From Mercenaria mercenaria (taxonomy: Eukaryota; Mollusca; Bivalvia; Venerida; Veneridae): a stretch of DNA of 64,000 nucleotides. The stretch covers positions 46,079,001-46,143,000 of the forward strand of contig NC_069378.1 of assembly GCF_021730395.1 (NCBI RefSeq). The letters run 5' to 3'. Positions 33,215 to 44,915 of this stretch are shown here, piece by piece (the stretch's first letter is position 1; each line of letters starts with the position of its first letter). The position numbers were made by a program, and so were the translations under genes. The notes beneath the pieces were generated by a model that was not told the DNA's origin, made no database searches, and saw nothing but the letters and a program-made list of their open reading frames with translations.

Positions 33215-34830
33215 TTTCGCTTTGGAAAAACCTTAATGCTGTCAAGTAGAAATATATAAACAACCTTGGGCAGGGCCAATCCAAATATGCTACAGGCCAA
33301 GTTCAGTGAACATCTATCTAACGTTTCATAAATAAAGTTATTTAAATGTCTTGTTTTTCTATTTTAACTCTTGCGACCCCTAAATGCAATCAAACGCACT
33401 ATTTGGACGGGCTTGGGCAAGGTCACAGGCCTATAAGATCTCAGTTAAATACACATATATAGAGAACCATCAGCATCAATACTAACGCTAAAATAATAAG
33501 AAATTAATTATAACGTATAGATTTACTTAATATTAGATTAAATGTAAATATATAAATTATAAATCACGTTTATACCAAACATCAGGAAAATTACGTCAGC
33601 TGAAAAGGCATTAGATATTGAACAATGTTTTATATAAAAATACGAAAGAAATGTTTTGATAACGGAAGGAATCTAAGTTTTCGTCTCTATAGAATTTATA
33701 TACGAAAGTATTCATTAACCAAACATATTTTTAAATTCGTGAATATGTTTTCAAAGTATGTTATTTAAAATATGCAGTTGACCAGTATCAACTTCGTGTA
33801 CAACATAAACTATGCAGCATTCAGGCAAAATTTCAAACCCAATTATTATGAACTTTCGTACAAAATTAACAACTGATTTCTCCCCAGATGAAATGAATTC
33901 AAGAAAAAAGAATTATTTGATAAATAGTATGTACGGATTTATGGTTTCTATTTCCGACTACTAAGACCCTGTTTCAGTATGTTCAGACAACCGTTCGTGT
34001 ACCACAACGTTTGATTTCTAATTTTTGTAAAGTTATTAAATGGGAGTTATTACTAGTAGATCTACATGTATGTGATTAAACTCTTGTGCATTTCATACGT
34101 GTATATCTGAATGTAGAATGTCAAGTCGTTAAGAGGACAAAAATATTCGACAAAGATTTATTTGCATTTATATTAAACCCTTTTTAACATGCTTTGTGGG
34201 TTCTGTGCACAAAATAAAGTCACGATTTTGAATTTTTTATGATATGATTTTCATCATAAAAATCCCGCGGAGTAAGGTAAATCTTTTCAAAGGCAATTTA
34301 TCTTTTTAAACCTCATCGACAGAAATACCTATTCAAATAAAAGCACTATACATTAACAATGAAACTAATTATTTTTGTTATTTCGAATTTAAGAGAGGTG
34401 TTCTATGCATACAGTTTAACATTTCAGTCTGTCAATTACAAATTAAACTTTTAAGAAAAGCGTACGACATAATTTAATATATTTACAAACCTTAGCATCT
34501 TTTTTTCCACATCGTTATAATAATTAGGTATAATAAGTAATACAGGTAAAAATGCATAACTCACGGACAGTTACAAAAAGCTTTCATCAGAATACAACAG
34601 AACAGAATATATATTTATTAGACTTAAGCATATAATAGGTTATCGACATGTATGTAGTGCATAAACTGACAATACATATTCATGGAATGACAAACAAAAT
34701 ATTACTTTTATACTATGCCCCAACGATAACTTGATATTTACAAACATGACTATAAATAGATTAAAATGGAACATAGAGAATTCAACATTTTACTAACATG
34801 TTACAATCTAAATATTTGGAGGTTTTGTAC
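33215..34830. other. Non-coding stretch
   Basis: One more worn unit of the CAACCA-AATATGCTACA phrase near 33.28 kb, then AT-rich sequence with no ORF, hairpin or repeat that I can support. Confidence 0.45.
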
Positions 34831-34834
34831 CAGT

Positions 34835-34932
34835 TAAGAATAAGCTCAGTGGTAAAGCATACAGTCCATGTTCAACAGATGTTTTGCCGTGTGGGTTCGA
34901 AACTCAGCATCAACATTTATTTTTTTTTTTCA
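34835..34932 (+). mobile_element. tRNA-derived SINE fragment
   Basis: AAGCTCAGTGGTAAAGCATA (A box) and GTGTGGGTTCGAAACTC (B box), ending in a T run. No body recognised. Confidence 0.45.
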
Positions 34933-35139
34933 CTTTTGAATAAAAATTAAGATTCCTTCATGAGCTCTGTGACAACACGACAGAGGTATCTAAAGGCGAG
35001 ATGACAGATCGGAAGGTGTATTACATAACAAAAATGATATTATTAAATGCACTAAGCCATGCAAATAATGAACATACCAGTGTCTTATATAAAGACATAT
35101 ATACAAATACAAGTATGCCCACGGGCAGAATGTCGAGCC

Positions 35140-35400
35140 CACCAGCACTTTTGACCTCTAAGTGTGACCTTGACCTTGGGACCTGCTTCTTACGCATGAC
35201 ACTCCGTCTTATAATGGTGAACATTGATGCCAAGTTACATCAAAATCCTACCATGCGCGAAGAAAAAATGCTCCGGACAAACTTTAATTTGACCTTTGAG
35301 ATAGGAACATGGGGTTTGCGCATGACACCCTTCTCATTGAATATTAATGCGAAATATAAACAAGATGTCAAAGTTATGGTCCGGGCAAAATCGTACGGAC
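35140..35400 (+). repeat. Two further degenerate units of the same satellite family
   Basis: Contains ACCTCTAAGTGTGACCTTGA, CTTACGCATGACACTCCGTC and GGTGAACATTGATGCCAAGT, then a second weaker unit. The 186-codon ORF over it (35001-35561) is not a gene. Confidence 0.6.
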
Positions 35401-35484
35401 GCACGCACATACACCGAAAGTGGAGTCCATCAAAGAAAGAAACAAAAATACGGAAAACAAAAAGGAAAAAAAATCTAAAAAAAA

Positions 35485-35575
35485 AAAAAACACTCGTGAG
35501 GATTCGAACCCACAAAACGATCTGCTTGTATCCAGTTATTATCTGCCTTTCGCCCAATTGAGCTATGTTGCCATA
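35485..35575 (-). mobile_element. tRNA-like head (SINE fragment or tRNA pseudogene)
   Basis: On minus: ATAGCTCAATTGGGCGAAAG as A box, GTGGGTTCGAATCCTCAC as B box with a pairing T stem, then an oligo-T run. Acceptor and D stems do not pair, so no functional tRNA is claimed. Confidence 0.5.
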
Positions 35576-35744
35576 TACTTAGTGGGTATTTGAAATGAAA
35601 GAAATACTAATATTTACTTGTCAAGTAATGTGCAAGCATTATGAATGGTTATTTCATCCGTTATCATGAATTAGACTCGTCCTCGCGTTTCGGCGGGAAC
35701 CACGTTATCGTTGGGGATTAGGATATAATTCATTTTAGGTCGAT

Positions 35745-35962
35745 TGTGAAGGAAGTTCTACAACTTATATTAATCACTCTCGACACCTCATTCCCTACAC
35801 TAGGGTATGAGAGAAAAGGCCAATTTCCCTTTTAATGCTGAGCGCCAAGCAAGGAAGCTACTGGTACAATTTTCACTTCTTTTGTATTACGCGGCCTGGG
35901 ATCGAACCCACGGCCTCCCACACTCGAAGCGAACGCTCTACCACTAGGCTATCGAGGCGGTT
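35745..35962 (-). mobile_element. tRNA-derived SINE (minus strand)
   Basis: On minus: AACCGCCTCGATAGCCTAGT GGTAGAGC as A box and GTGGGTTCGATCCCA as B box, then a body with GCTTGGCGCTCAGCATTAAA and CATACCCTAGTGTAGGGAAT. The head folds partly like a tRNA, but the body and lack of mature ends make it a SINE and not a tRNA gene. Confidence 0.68.
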
Positions 35963-36104
35963 GAAACAAAATACATACACAAAATACATCCAAATTTAAT
36001 TAATAACCGGGAATTACTATAAACTTTCATTATACTAACTAGTATATTAATGGTGTGCGTCTTCCATTAAATAATTGCTCTAAGACAGACTCTCCAGCAA
36101 CAGA

Positions 36105-36295
36105 TCCAACAAGATGAGTTCAGGTCACTTGCGCCTCGCTGTTTTAGGTTCGAGTCTCGCTCATGGTGTTAAATTTGTACATGTCAGGTTTCTAACCTGT
36201 TGGCTAAAGAAGTTCAGCGGCAAGGGCCTGTCTGTAGAAACACCCGAAGTCTTCCTCTGGCAATGAAATTAAAAAGTCGACAAAATCAAGGTAAA
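36105..36295 (+). mobile_element. tRNA-derived SINE, second family
   Basis: CACTTGCGCCTCGCTGTTTT, AGGTTCGAGTCTCGCTCATG (B box), then the body AACCTGTTGGCTAAAGAAGT and GAAGTCTTCCTCTGGCAATG. Fragments of the same body occur at 37.06 and 54.12 kb. Confidence 0.6.
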
Positions 36296-36580
36296 ATGAG
36301 TAAATGTGACGTAAAATTAACGAACCTAATAAATTTTCTCTGTTCAATCTATCATATTATGCTAGATTAAAAGAGTTTTTCCGCAATTTTAATGCGCATC
36401 TTAATACGCATTGGTCAAAAATACTGAATTCAAGATTATGTTTGTTAATTTTTAGTAAAACTGATCAAATTGATCAATGTAACATTTTCATATCTTTTGA
36501 TGAAAGAACGATTCGCTTTACATGTAATGAGTGTCTCCAATATTTGTAGCTCGTTACATTAGTTTTCTCACTTCAAAAAA

Positions 36581-36817
36581 TGAGCCGCACCATGAGAAAA
36601 CCAACATAGGACGTTTGCGACCAGCATTGATCAAGACCGGCCTGCGCATCCCCGCAATCTGGCCAGGATCCATTCTGTTCGCTTTTAAAGCCTATTGCTA
36701 TTAATGAAACCGTTAGCGAACAGTATGGATCCTGACCAGACCGCGCTGATGGACAGGCTGGTCTGGATCTATGCTTGTCGCAAACGCACTTTGTTGGTTC
36801 TCTTATGGTGCGGCTCA
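36581..36817. repeat. 237-bp palindromic MITE, copy 3
   Basis: TGAGCCGCACCATGAGAAAA at the left with the complement at the right. The inner arms differ from copies 4 and 5 at many sites. Confidence 0.86.
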
Positions 36818-37059
36818 ATTAATGATACTTGGTGTGTCTTACAAACACATTCTAGTAGAGGTCTCTGCTAATGATTTAGACCCTTTTTGCACCTTCATGA
36901 ATATTTTTTCCTAATAAAATTCTGACAAATGTTAAGAAAAAAAACAATAACGATGTACATGTCTTTTTGTATTCTGAGCCGGTAGCGAGTATGAGTAACT
37001 CGGAAAGATATTATGTTTTGGTGTTATATTTGGCGGTATTGTGCTGGCTGACAACATGC

Positions 37060-37135
37060 TGGCTTACTGAAGGTCGGTGGTTCTACCCAGGTCCCCACCC
37101 GTGATGATTTCGCTTTAAAATCTCCCCTTAGGAAA
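37060..37135 (+). mobile_element. SINE body fragment
   Basis: TGGCTTACTGAAGGTCGGTG followed by GTTCTACCCAGGTCCCCACC: the middle of the 36.1-kb SINE family. Confidence 0.55.
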
Positions 37136-40100
37136 TTATTGTGAAAAATATCTTTTACAAGAATATCTGTTTTAATTTCGTTTCATAACGAGCTACCTCG
37201 ATTCCTTAATTAAGAGCAGTAAATAAATGTCCTCACATATTGCATTTCTTATATATTGTTTAGCATTAGGGTGCTAAAATAAATAATAATAAATACTAAT
37301 TATAAATTTTAAAAAAAACTGCGGTTTATAATAGTATCAAGCAAGAAATTAATCTCTGCTTATGAAATAACCTGTTTTTGACTCGTGTTAAACATCCTCT
37401 TAAGTACTAGTATAAAATCTTACCATAGAAATCTTTCGTATTTAAAAAGCATACAATAATAGATACCCCTATTATACTTGAGTAATGAAGACAATCTGAT
37501 ACCTTCAAAAGAAATATAGCTGTCTATAGATTGTCAACGCCTTTGATTATCATTTATAATAAATAGCGTCGTGTTGGGTATATAGGTGAGGGTTCAGTTT
37601 AACATGAATACGTTGGGAAAAGTAAACAAATTTGAGGTGTATTTGTGGACTGATAATTCAAAACTACGTATAATTAGTCTAAACGTCTAATTATAACACT
37701 CTTAAAGCAATTCGTTTTTGTTAAATCAGTGAATAGATTCGTTGCCTACGTATTTTAGAACAATAATTATGTTGAATTATCCTTATTTATCTTAAAATCT
37801 GCTGTGGACAGGTGTCAAATAATATACGAAAAACAATACATTAACGTAATCATAATATTAAGCAGAAATGTTAAAATACTAGTAATTCACTAAAATGAAG
37901 GTTTCTTTGACGTCGAAATATGTGCTTAAAAGTTCAAAAATAGGAGGCAACGACACCATTTTTACTGAATCATAACATTTAGCAAAATTGTTACTTGTTT
38001 AATTGCAAGGCAAAACAATGAAGGTTGAATAAAATGCACGAATTATCCATGACAATATTCTGAACTTAACAAAAGATAGCAGTTAAATGTTTGTTGTATG
38101 AGAGGCGACTGAATTGTTCGTAGAGACTATTGTCAAAAGTCGTCAACTGAAACCATCGTTACCATGTGTTAAACATTTTATGATATCGTAATACCAATAA
38201 AATCTGTAAGAAAAACCTTTCGCAAGCGTAGAATGCAGCCAAGTAAAATAATAGCGGAGTCGGTTTGATTGAGTCTGTTGACTGAACGGGCAACAGATGT
38301 AATAACATCAACATACTAAATACCTCTTTTTTTGCCCAGCGTATTCTCTTAGCGCCAAACGACTTTTACGCATTTCGTACTTTATGCAAGAGGCAATGGA
38401 AAAATCCGCAAGATACAAAGTTTTCCAAAAACTTTCATCTGAATTGAGTATAATATGCAACTGCTAAATCTGGCTACCCAATAAAAATGAATAACCCTGC
38501 AAAAGCTATTCATTGTTAAAGACATTGTACATGATGTTTATTTTCCATATTATCTTATTAGCTGTATAACAATGTACTTTGTTCCAAATGTCATTGATAT
38601 ACCTTTACAAACTGTAGCTTAAAGTATGACAAGGACAGTCATTTCGCTGATAATTAGCGTAATTGAAATATCAGTATTAAGGTAAAGCCAGGTCTTGCGG
38701 TGTAAACCGTATGTATCGTGACAAAGGATGAAAGGAGACATTCATTATGAGCCAAAGTCTTCCATCTTTACATTCAAACAATCGTTAAAAAAACGAATAT
38801 CTGACGTAAATGCCGAATAAAGACTTCGTGATCATTTGATAACAAAGGAGAATGCCAATAACTTTACATGACATACATTTTCAGCTGGGGACTACTTAAT
38901 GTTTACTTTTTAAAAAGTATAAAAATAGTTATTTCAAATTTTACGACATCATTTAGACGTTAGCATTTTATTTTTTGTCAACGTTTATACTCAGTAACTG
39001 TTTAACTGACGCCACTTACCTTTGAAAAAAAAAACACATTGCTACGTTAATTGCAAGTAACAATGTCAAAATCTAAACCACTTTTTATTCTTTCTTCCGC
39101 AAATCAGCCTAATATTCCATTATTCATTCAGTCGAAAACAAAAACTTTGAACTATTTTTTGGACGTAAGGTTATTTTTTCTTATAGTATCAATTTGCTAA
39201 ATTTTGAGATGACCGCCAGGATACCAATGCGTCAGATAAGGGATCTATTACTTGAATATCGTGAAACACATATATAGAGAAATTTCAAAAATAGCTTCTC
39301 TGGAAGTAATAGCCCAGCATGAGTATTACTTTGACATTAAAGCTGCGCTGTCAAATTCAATATGGTGATAATGAAAGGAATCTTTTGGTCACAAGCATTA
39401 CAGCAAAAATATATCGTGTTATTATATTTCGGTAAAAAAACACACGGACTCGTGAACTAAAAGTAAATTCAATTATAATGACAAAAAAAATCCTTATTTA
39501 GAAAAAAATCTGAATTTAGAAAACTCATTAGCTATTTTTCATTCATTCGTTTATCGCTTATTTTTCTGTGTGATCTAGAGGAAACTAGGAAAACGATTTT
39601 TAATGTAATGTTAACATCACAAGTTGTAAAGCTGTCCGTATAGTTGATTATATTTTCAAGGGGTATTATAGCTATAGCTGAAACATTAAGTACATATTTA
39701 ACATCAGGGGTACCAACAGATTATTTCTAGTCCCCATCGCCATGTAGTACTGCAAGATCTTGTAATACCTTTAATGTCTCACAAGATCTATATACGTATT
39801 ACCCGATAGAAGCAGGGATGCTGGTTCCTTTATTTACTGTATAGGAAACTGATCTTCTTACTAACCCTTATCTGTCGCCAAACAAGTCATTCCTTGAGGG
39901 ATTCAGAGCAAGGTCTTTGCGATGCGTTTATGTATATGTTTTATGGGTGGAAGAGCGACAAAGGTCGCCTGTGGAACTCTTGTCACTCGTGTTGGTTTGG
40001 TTAAATGGCTGCAGGGCATATTTATCTCTAATGTGAGACATCACTTTCCTGACAAGTATTAAACGCTTTTTATAAGCCAACTGAGCAACATTTAATTTAA

Positions 40101-40149
40101 GGGTAAGTTTGAAAAAGGTTTAAAAGACCTTGCTGGCGTACACATTGGT

Positions 40150-40490
40150 ACCCCATTACCTAAATATCTGCTAAGCTTATGCCCCCTATCTCTGCATCCC
40201 CACTGGAAATAATACCAGTATCAATTTCATAACTTCTTGTCTGGAACATCTGATGAAGAATATGCCCTATTCTTGATCTGACGCCTATCAGAGGGCACCA
40301 TGTGCTTATCAAATTACAACGAAACGAATGGAGAACATTCAATGTTAGAAACAACTCGTTTCTATTGCATCCTTAGCAACAAGCACAGAGAGTCAGTAGG
40401 AAAGACATGTTCACAGACGTTCTTAACGAAGTCTTAGTCTCCAAAATGAACAGGACAGCATCGTATGAAATTGATTGATGTGAAATATAT
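40150..40490 (-). pseudogene. Broken copy of the GPR158-like juxtamembrane exon with intron flank
   Basis: By eye this aligns with about 61,820-62,150. It matches the exon sequence for IRNRAYSSSDVPD and, in another frame, SSGDAEIGGISLADI, plus about 170 bp of the intron beyond the acceptor. The copy has a frame change in the middle, a short deletion near the exon's 3' end that brings a stop after LADI, and no intact acceptor. Because intron sequence is included, it arose by DNA duplication and not by retrocopying. No other GPCR exon is seen next to it. Confidence 0.72.
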
Positions 40491-40864
40491 TAACTTAAAC
40501 GAAAACTTTATTTAATAATAATATACATAGACAACGTCAAACACTTAGACAACAAGGACAAACCGAACAAGTAAAGTGAACATGGTGGGGCATCTCTTTA
40601 GTACGGCCAGTGGCAAAACACCTCTGGAGAGTGGTAAAAGTTTAAAACACGAGAGGTATTTATTTGATCTTAATCGTTTGAAGAATGATACATTGTGAAA
40701 GGCGATACAGACCACTAACTGAGGATAGAAATTTCTGTTCAACACTGTATCAACAAAACTGTAAAATAAACTGAATTTAATTTCAAATTTAACAGGGTTG
40801 TCCTGCTACTAAAATGCAACTTCGACTGCTTAAAAGTTTTGTTTGTCTGTTCTATATTTTACGT

Positions 40865-41275
40865 CTTCTTTTCCACGCCTGTCTTTAAGATAGAAGAACA
40901 ATACTAAGGTGCTTATACAAATATGGAGTAAAATACTGTATACAAAACTGGACAAATCGTCTCGTCATAAAATTTGGCTACAACAAATATGTTACTACTG
41001 ATGTGCAGTTTATAGTAAAGTATCCTGTATGCTTCTGCTTCTGACCAAACGACGTTTTCTGTTCGGCGCTCGCCTTTGATGGAAGAACAATTTCAAGGTG
41101 CTTATACAAATAAGTAGTAAACAGTTACAATTACCACAGATAAAAATGAACAAAATTTCTCGACATAAATCTTGAGCAAATACAATAATTTACGACGAAT
41201 ATGGTTACTACTGGTATGCGATTTATGTTAATGTATCCGCTATGATTTCTACTTCTGATCAAACGAGCTAACTTT
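40865..41275 (+). repeat. Two tandem units of about 205 bp
   Basis: GGTGCTTATACAAATA at 40910 and 41097, GTTACTACTG-T-TGC at 40991 and 41204, and TTCT-CTTCTGA-CAAACGA at 41035 and 41248 show two diverged units in tandem. Confidence 0.6.
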
Positions 41276-41379
41276 AAGCCGCTTCGAATTCGAAAGTACA
41301 ATGTATGCTAAGCAATGCCTGTACGGATGCTGGTTGCAGAACGATTGCAGGCCAACACCTTGTTAAACTACCCATGTCT

Positions 41380-44300
41380 GAATTAATGTCTCCAGAATTA
41401 GAAATAAGACATCGCCAAATTTCAATGTAAATTAAGTAGATATGACGTTAAATATAACGGAAAAAAACGTTGCTCTATTCTTTTCTATAACATTATGCTA
41501 CATGAAACAGGAATGCCAGTTTATCTTCGTTTTACAATACACTTTTACGCTTCAAGTTACAGCAGCAAATGAACGTCATTTAATATTGTACTTTGATATA
41601 TTTGGTATGACGTAAAGTAACTTAAATAAATAAATAAATCCAAACGATTGATAAATAGTTTGCAACTTGTAACAGTATCAAAAGCTTACAAACATAACGA
41701 ACAACATATTTTTGTATCATTTATGACGACCTCTCCCGCCACACCCCTCCCCCCACACCCCACTTCACCCCCTTTAATACTAAAATGAAACCTACAACTA
41801 AAATCGGTCATATTTCAAAGGGCATAAAATAGAATGGTAAAGCCTTTACATATTCCAACTGTTATTGAATACCGAGGACAATCTAAGGTTCGAAAGAAAT
41901 TTTGTTTTCCATTTGTTATTATCTTTAATTATCAAGTGTAATTAAAGTTACATTAGCGACACGTGGGTATATAGGTAAGGTTTCATTTTTTGAAAGGAAA
42001 ACTAAGCATAATTACATTGGGAAAAGTAAACAAATGTTTTAGATTTATTTTTGGAATAATTATAAATCAGATATTTATACATAATTAGTCTTAATGACGC
42101 TATTATAACAATTGTAACAGGATTTCTATATAAGACAAATAGATGACAATTATGATAAAACGTAATTTTTGCCGTGTAGACAAACGATGCTTACGTACTT
42201 CAAAAGAAATATTATGTTTGCTTATCAACTGTGTTAAAGGTCAAAAATTATAAGCAACAAAACAAATGTGCCCGTGAACTACGTATAGAGCAGTAAATGA
42301 ATGCAATGAAAAAAGACAATATTCACATTTCAATAGAAGCAAAATAAACTTACAAGTCCGTAGAAGCTTTAGGACTGCTTGGTGGGAGACTAATGGTAAC
42401 AGCTTCAGTTGTTATCGAAAAAAGGTCTTTCAAAAATACTAAGACTGATGTTATAACCTAAAGCTAGCCAAAGACGTCTTAAGTTAGCATAAATTTGCAA
42501 CATAGTGTCTCACACGTATGTACCAAATCTGAAATTGTTACCATGCATTATTTTTGTGAAGTGATCATTTGTTTTAGTAAGGTCTATGCTATGCGGCCCA
42601 TGTCAGCGACGTCATAACGTCAGGTTTGTTTACAGCATTTTTGGGATAAATTCATTCACGCTTTAAAGTATATTGTAAAAATACAGAACAAGATAAGTGA
42701 TTAAAACTGAATAATATGAAGAATGAGAATATTCATTTAAAACAAGATACCACTCTGTTAACATAAAATATGTTAAAATGAAAGCATGTAGATATAAGAT
42801 TTCTTTTTTCGTTTACTGAACTTGAAATCCTAACGTACAATCAATTAGAAGAAGTATAAGCCTTATTTATTTATTAACATTATTGCTGAGCTATCTTTTA
42901 AAATACGCCAACTAAATTTCTAGTTTATAACAGAAATTCAAACGTTCAGGTTGGTGTACTGACACTATTTAATGTTTTTGCACAGATATAACGTTATTTT
43001 GATATAAGACCAAATATGACAGAGCAGACAAAAAGCTGTTTATTTCAAAGTCGAATAACAGATTCATTGATATTAGGGTTTACCGAGGCATCATTTACAC
43101 GTAGATATTATAAAAATATATATTAACGTACATGGTGAGATTTTCTTTTGTTATTTTATTTGTAGTTATTGATGAATGTACATTTAATACGTCAAAACGT
43201 CGTCATTGCCGCTAGCGCGTTGCTATAATTACAGATTACTTGTATTTTTTTAACTGTGTGATGTCATTCTATTTTAGTAATTACAGTTGCTAGCGGACAT
43301 GTTTCTGTTTATAAGGATACTAGTTATAACCAACTATATATAGTGTAAACAAAGTTGCAACCCTCGTATGTACTTAATGTTTGAAATGACATCACACAAT
43401 TGAAATATTTGAAAATGCTGCAGCTGTAAGATAAGTAAAGAATCTAAATGCATGTTGGAAAACAACGTTACTTGTATAAAGTAACAATCTGAAGGATAAC
43501 GAGAGCATATACCATGACCATGTTGACATTAACACTTCAAACATACAAAATATCAGTCCAAGTTTCATTAAGGAAACTCTAAGCAGTGAGGGGGTGCCTT
43601 GCTTTAACACGATTTTCTTCCACCATTAGCCCCCCGCCAACCATTTCCAAAGAAAACTATTTAGCATACCAAAATGACGGGGAAAGATTATGCTATACCA
43701 GGACACTATTTTATGCATCACAGTTCTGTTAAGATAACACAATATGTAAAACTCTACTGTTATCTTGCAACAGATTCAACTCTCTCGTTAGTATTTCAAC
43801 TGAGCCAAAAACTTGCGTGCTGTACGGCAGTGTGACAGTTTCATAAACTATCAAAGTGAGTGACAATTCACTCCTTAGTGTATCCTTAAGTCAGATATAA
43901 ATGACAGTCTTTAACACATTCTTATAACTTATAACAACCTATTATTTTAATCGGATACAAGGATCGAATGCGCAAAGGTACAACAGTAACTTTCGCTTAG
44001 ATTAGCTACCAATTACGTTACCGTATCAACCTGCAAGTATTGAATCGCATAACGTTACCGCCACAACCCATACAAAAGTAAATGAAAGAACAACCAGATG
44101 CCAGCAAGACACGCATTTGTTTACTCATTCTTGCCCTCTGTTTGAGACGTAAGGCAGTAAGTGCTGAATATGCATTACTTTAGAAAGAGCCGATGATATA
44201 CCCCGCATGGCGGAACGGTTTTTGTAAATATTTTCATATCTAAATTCCGTTCTTATTAAAAATATGTTCCAACTTTTGAATCTGGCCATCCATATAAAAA

Positions 44301-44780
44301 GCTATATCTGCATAAAACACACATACTTTGTTGTTAGTGTGATTATACATAATATTTATTCTTTAAGTCACCTTATTTGCTGCATGACAATGCTCTTTAT
44401 TCTTAAAGCCCTTGATTTTATCATTGTTAGACTTAGCCAAAACAGGGTCTAATATTGTTCAATCACAATTTCTGTAATCAGATAAGTCAAAGTATTTCGG
44501 GTATAAACCGTATATATCGTGAGAAAGGGTGAAAAGAAACAGTGATTATGTGTCAAAGGCCTTCCATATATAAACTAGAGTAATTGTCCAAAAAAACTAT
44601 AGCCTCTAACACGAACAGCGGAGAAAGTCTTCGTTGTAATTTTTATAGTAAATACAAAAGATTATGCCAATTATTTTACCTGCTGTTTATTTTAAACAGG
44701 GGTATCTTATTGTTCCTTTCTACTGAATATTTTCAAAAAATCGGCAATTAATCATAACATTTCTAAAGATTTCATTCAAA
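41380..44780 (+). repeat. Segmental duplication II, copy 2 (upstream of the TATA box)
   Basis: Partner of 36,210-39,000. It ends about 60 bp before the TATA box at 44,849, so the duplicated block is the upstream flank of the cysteine-rich locus. No exon of its own was recognised. Confidence 0.62.
41745..41773 (-). other. G-quadruplex-forming motif (minus strand)
   Basis: Plus strand has four C runs of 4-6 with loops of 1-6 bases, so the minus strand fits the four-run G-quadruplex pattern. Lies in segmental duplication II, copy 2. Confidence 0.6.
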
Positions 44781-44848
44781 CTCATCCATTAAGTTCTATT
44801 TTCAGCATGTAGACAAATTATCCTCCCAGCCGGGCCACGATTTTATGA

Positions 44849-44915
44849 CTATATAAATCAACGCCGTCCCGAGCAGCTTCAGAAGGGATCTGGAGAGTCT
44901 ACTGGTTCTCAACAA
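44849..44915 (+). promoter_or_regulatory. TATA box and 5' untranslated exon
   Basis: CTATATAAAT at 44849-44858 is followed about 25-30 bp later by GC-richer sequence and a consensus donor (CAA|GTAAGT) at 44915/44916. There is no ATG between, so the exon would be untranslated. It is the nearest such promoter on the plus strand to the signal exon at 47.5 kb. Confidence 0.45.

Larger units (their letters stand above)
36210..39000 (+). repeat. Segmental duplication II, copy 1
   Basis: Diverged but collinear with 41,380-44,780: for example GGGAAAAGTAAACAAATTTG (37,615) against GGGAAAAGTAAACAAATGTT (42,019), and TAAACCGTATGTATCGTGAC (38,702) against TAAACCGTATATATCGTGAG (44,504). MITE copy 3 and a SINE fragment are inserted only in this copy. 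Confidence 0.65.

Noticed and set aside
35001-35561. 186-codon ORF, the longest in the window
   Set aside because: Runs through two satellite units, a poly-A tract and a tRNA-like head; lysine-rich end is low complexity.
35485-35962. Two possible tRNA genes (minus strand)
   Set aside because: Pol III boxes are good but acceptor or D stems do not pair, and the second has a SINE body attached.
43392-43610. Hydrophobic 72-codon minus-strand ORF considered as a signal exon for gene C
   Set aside because: No ligand-binding exon lies between it and gene C, and it falls inside segmental duplication II.
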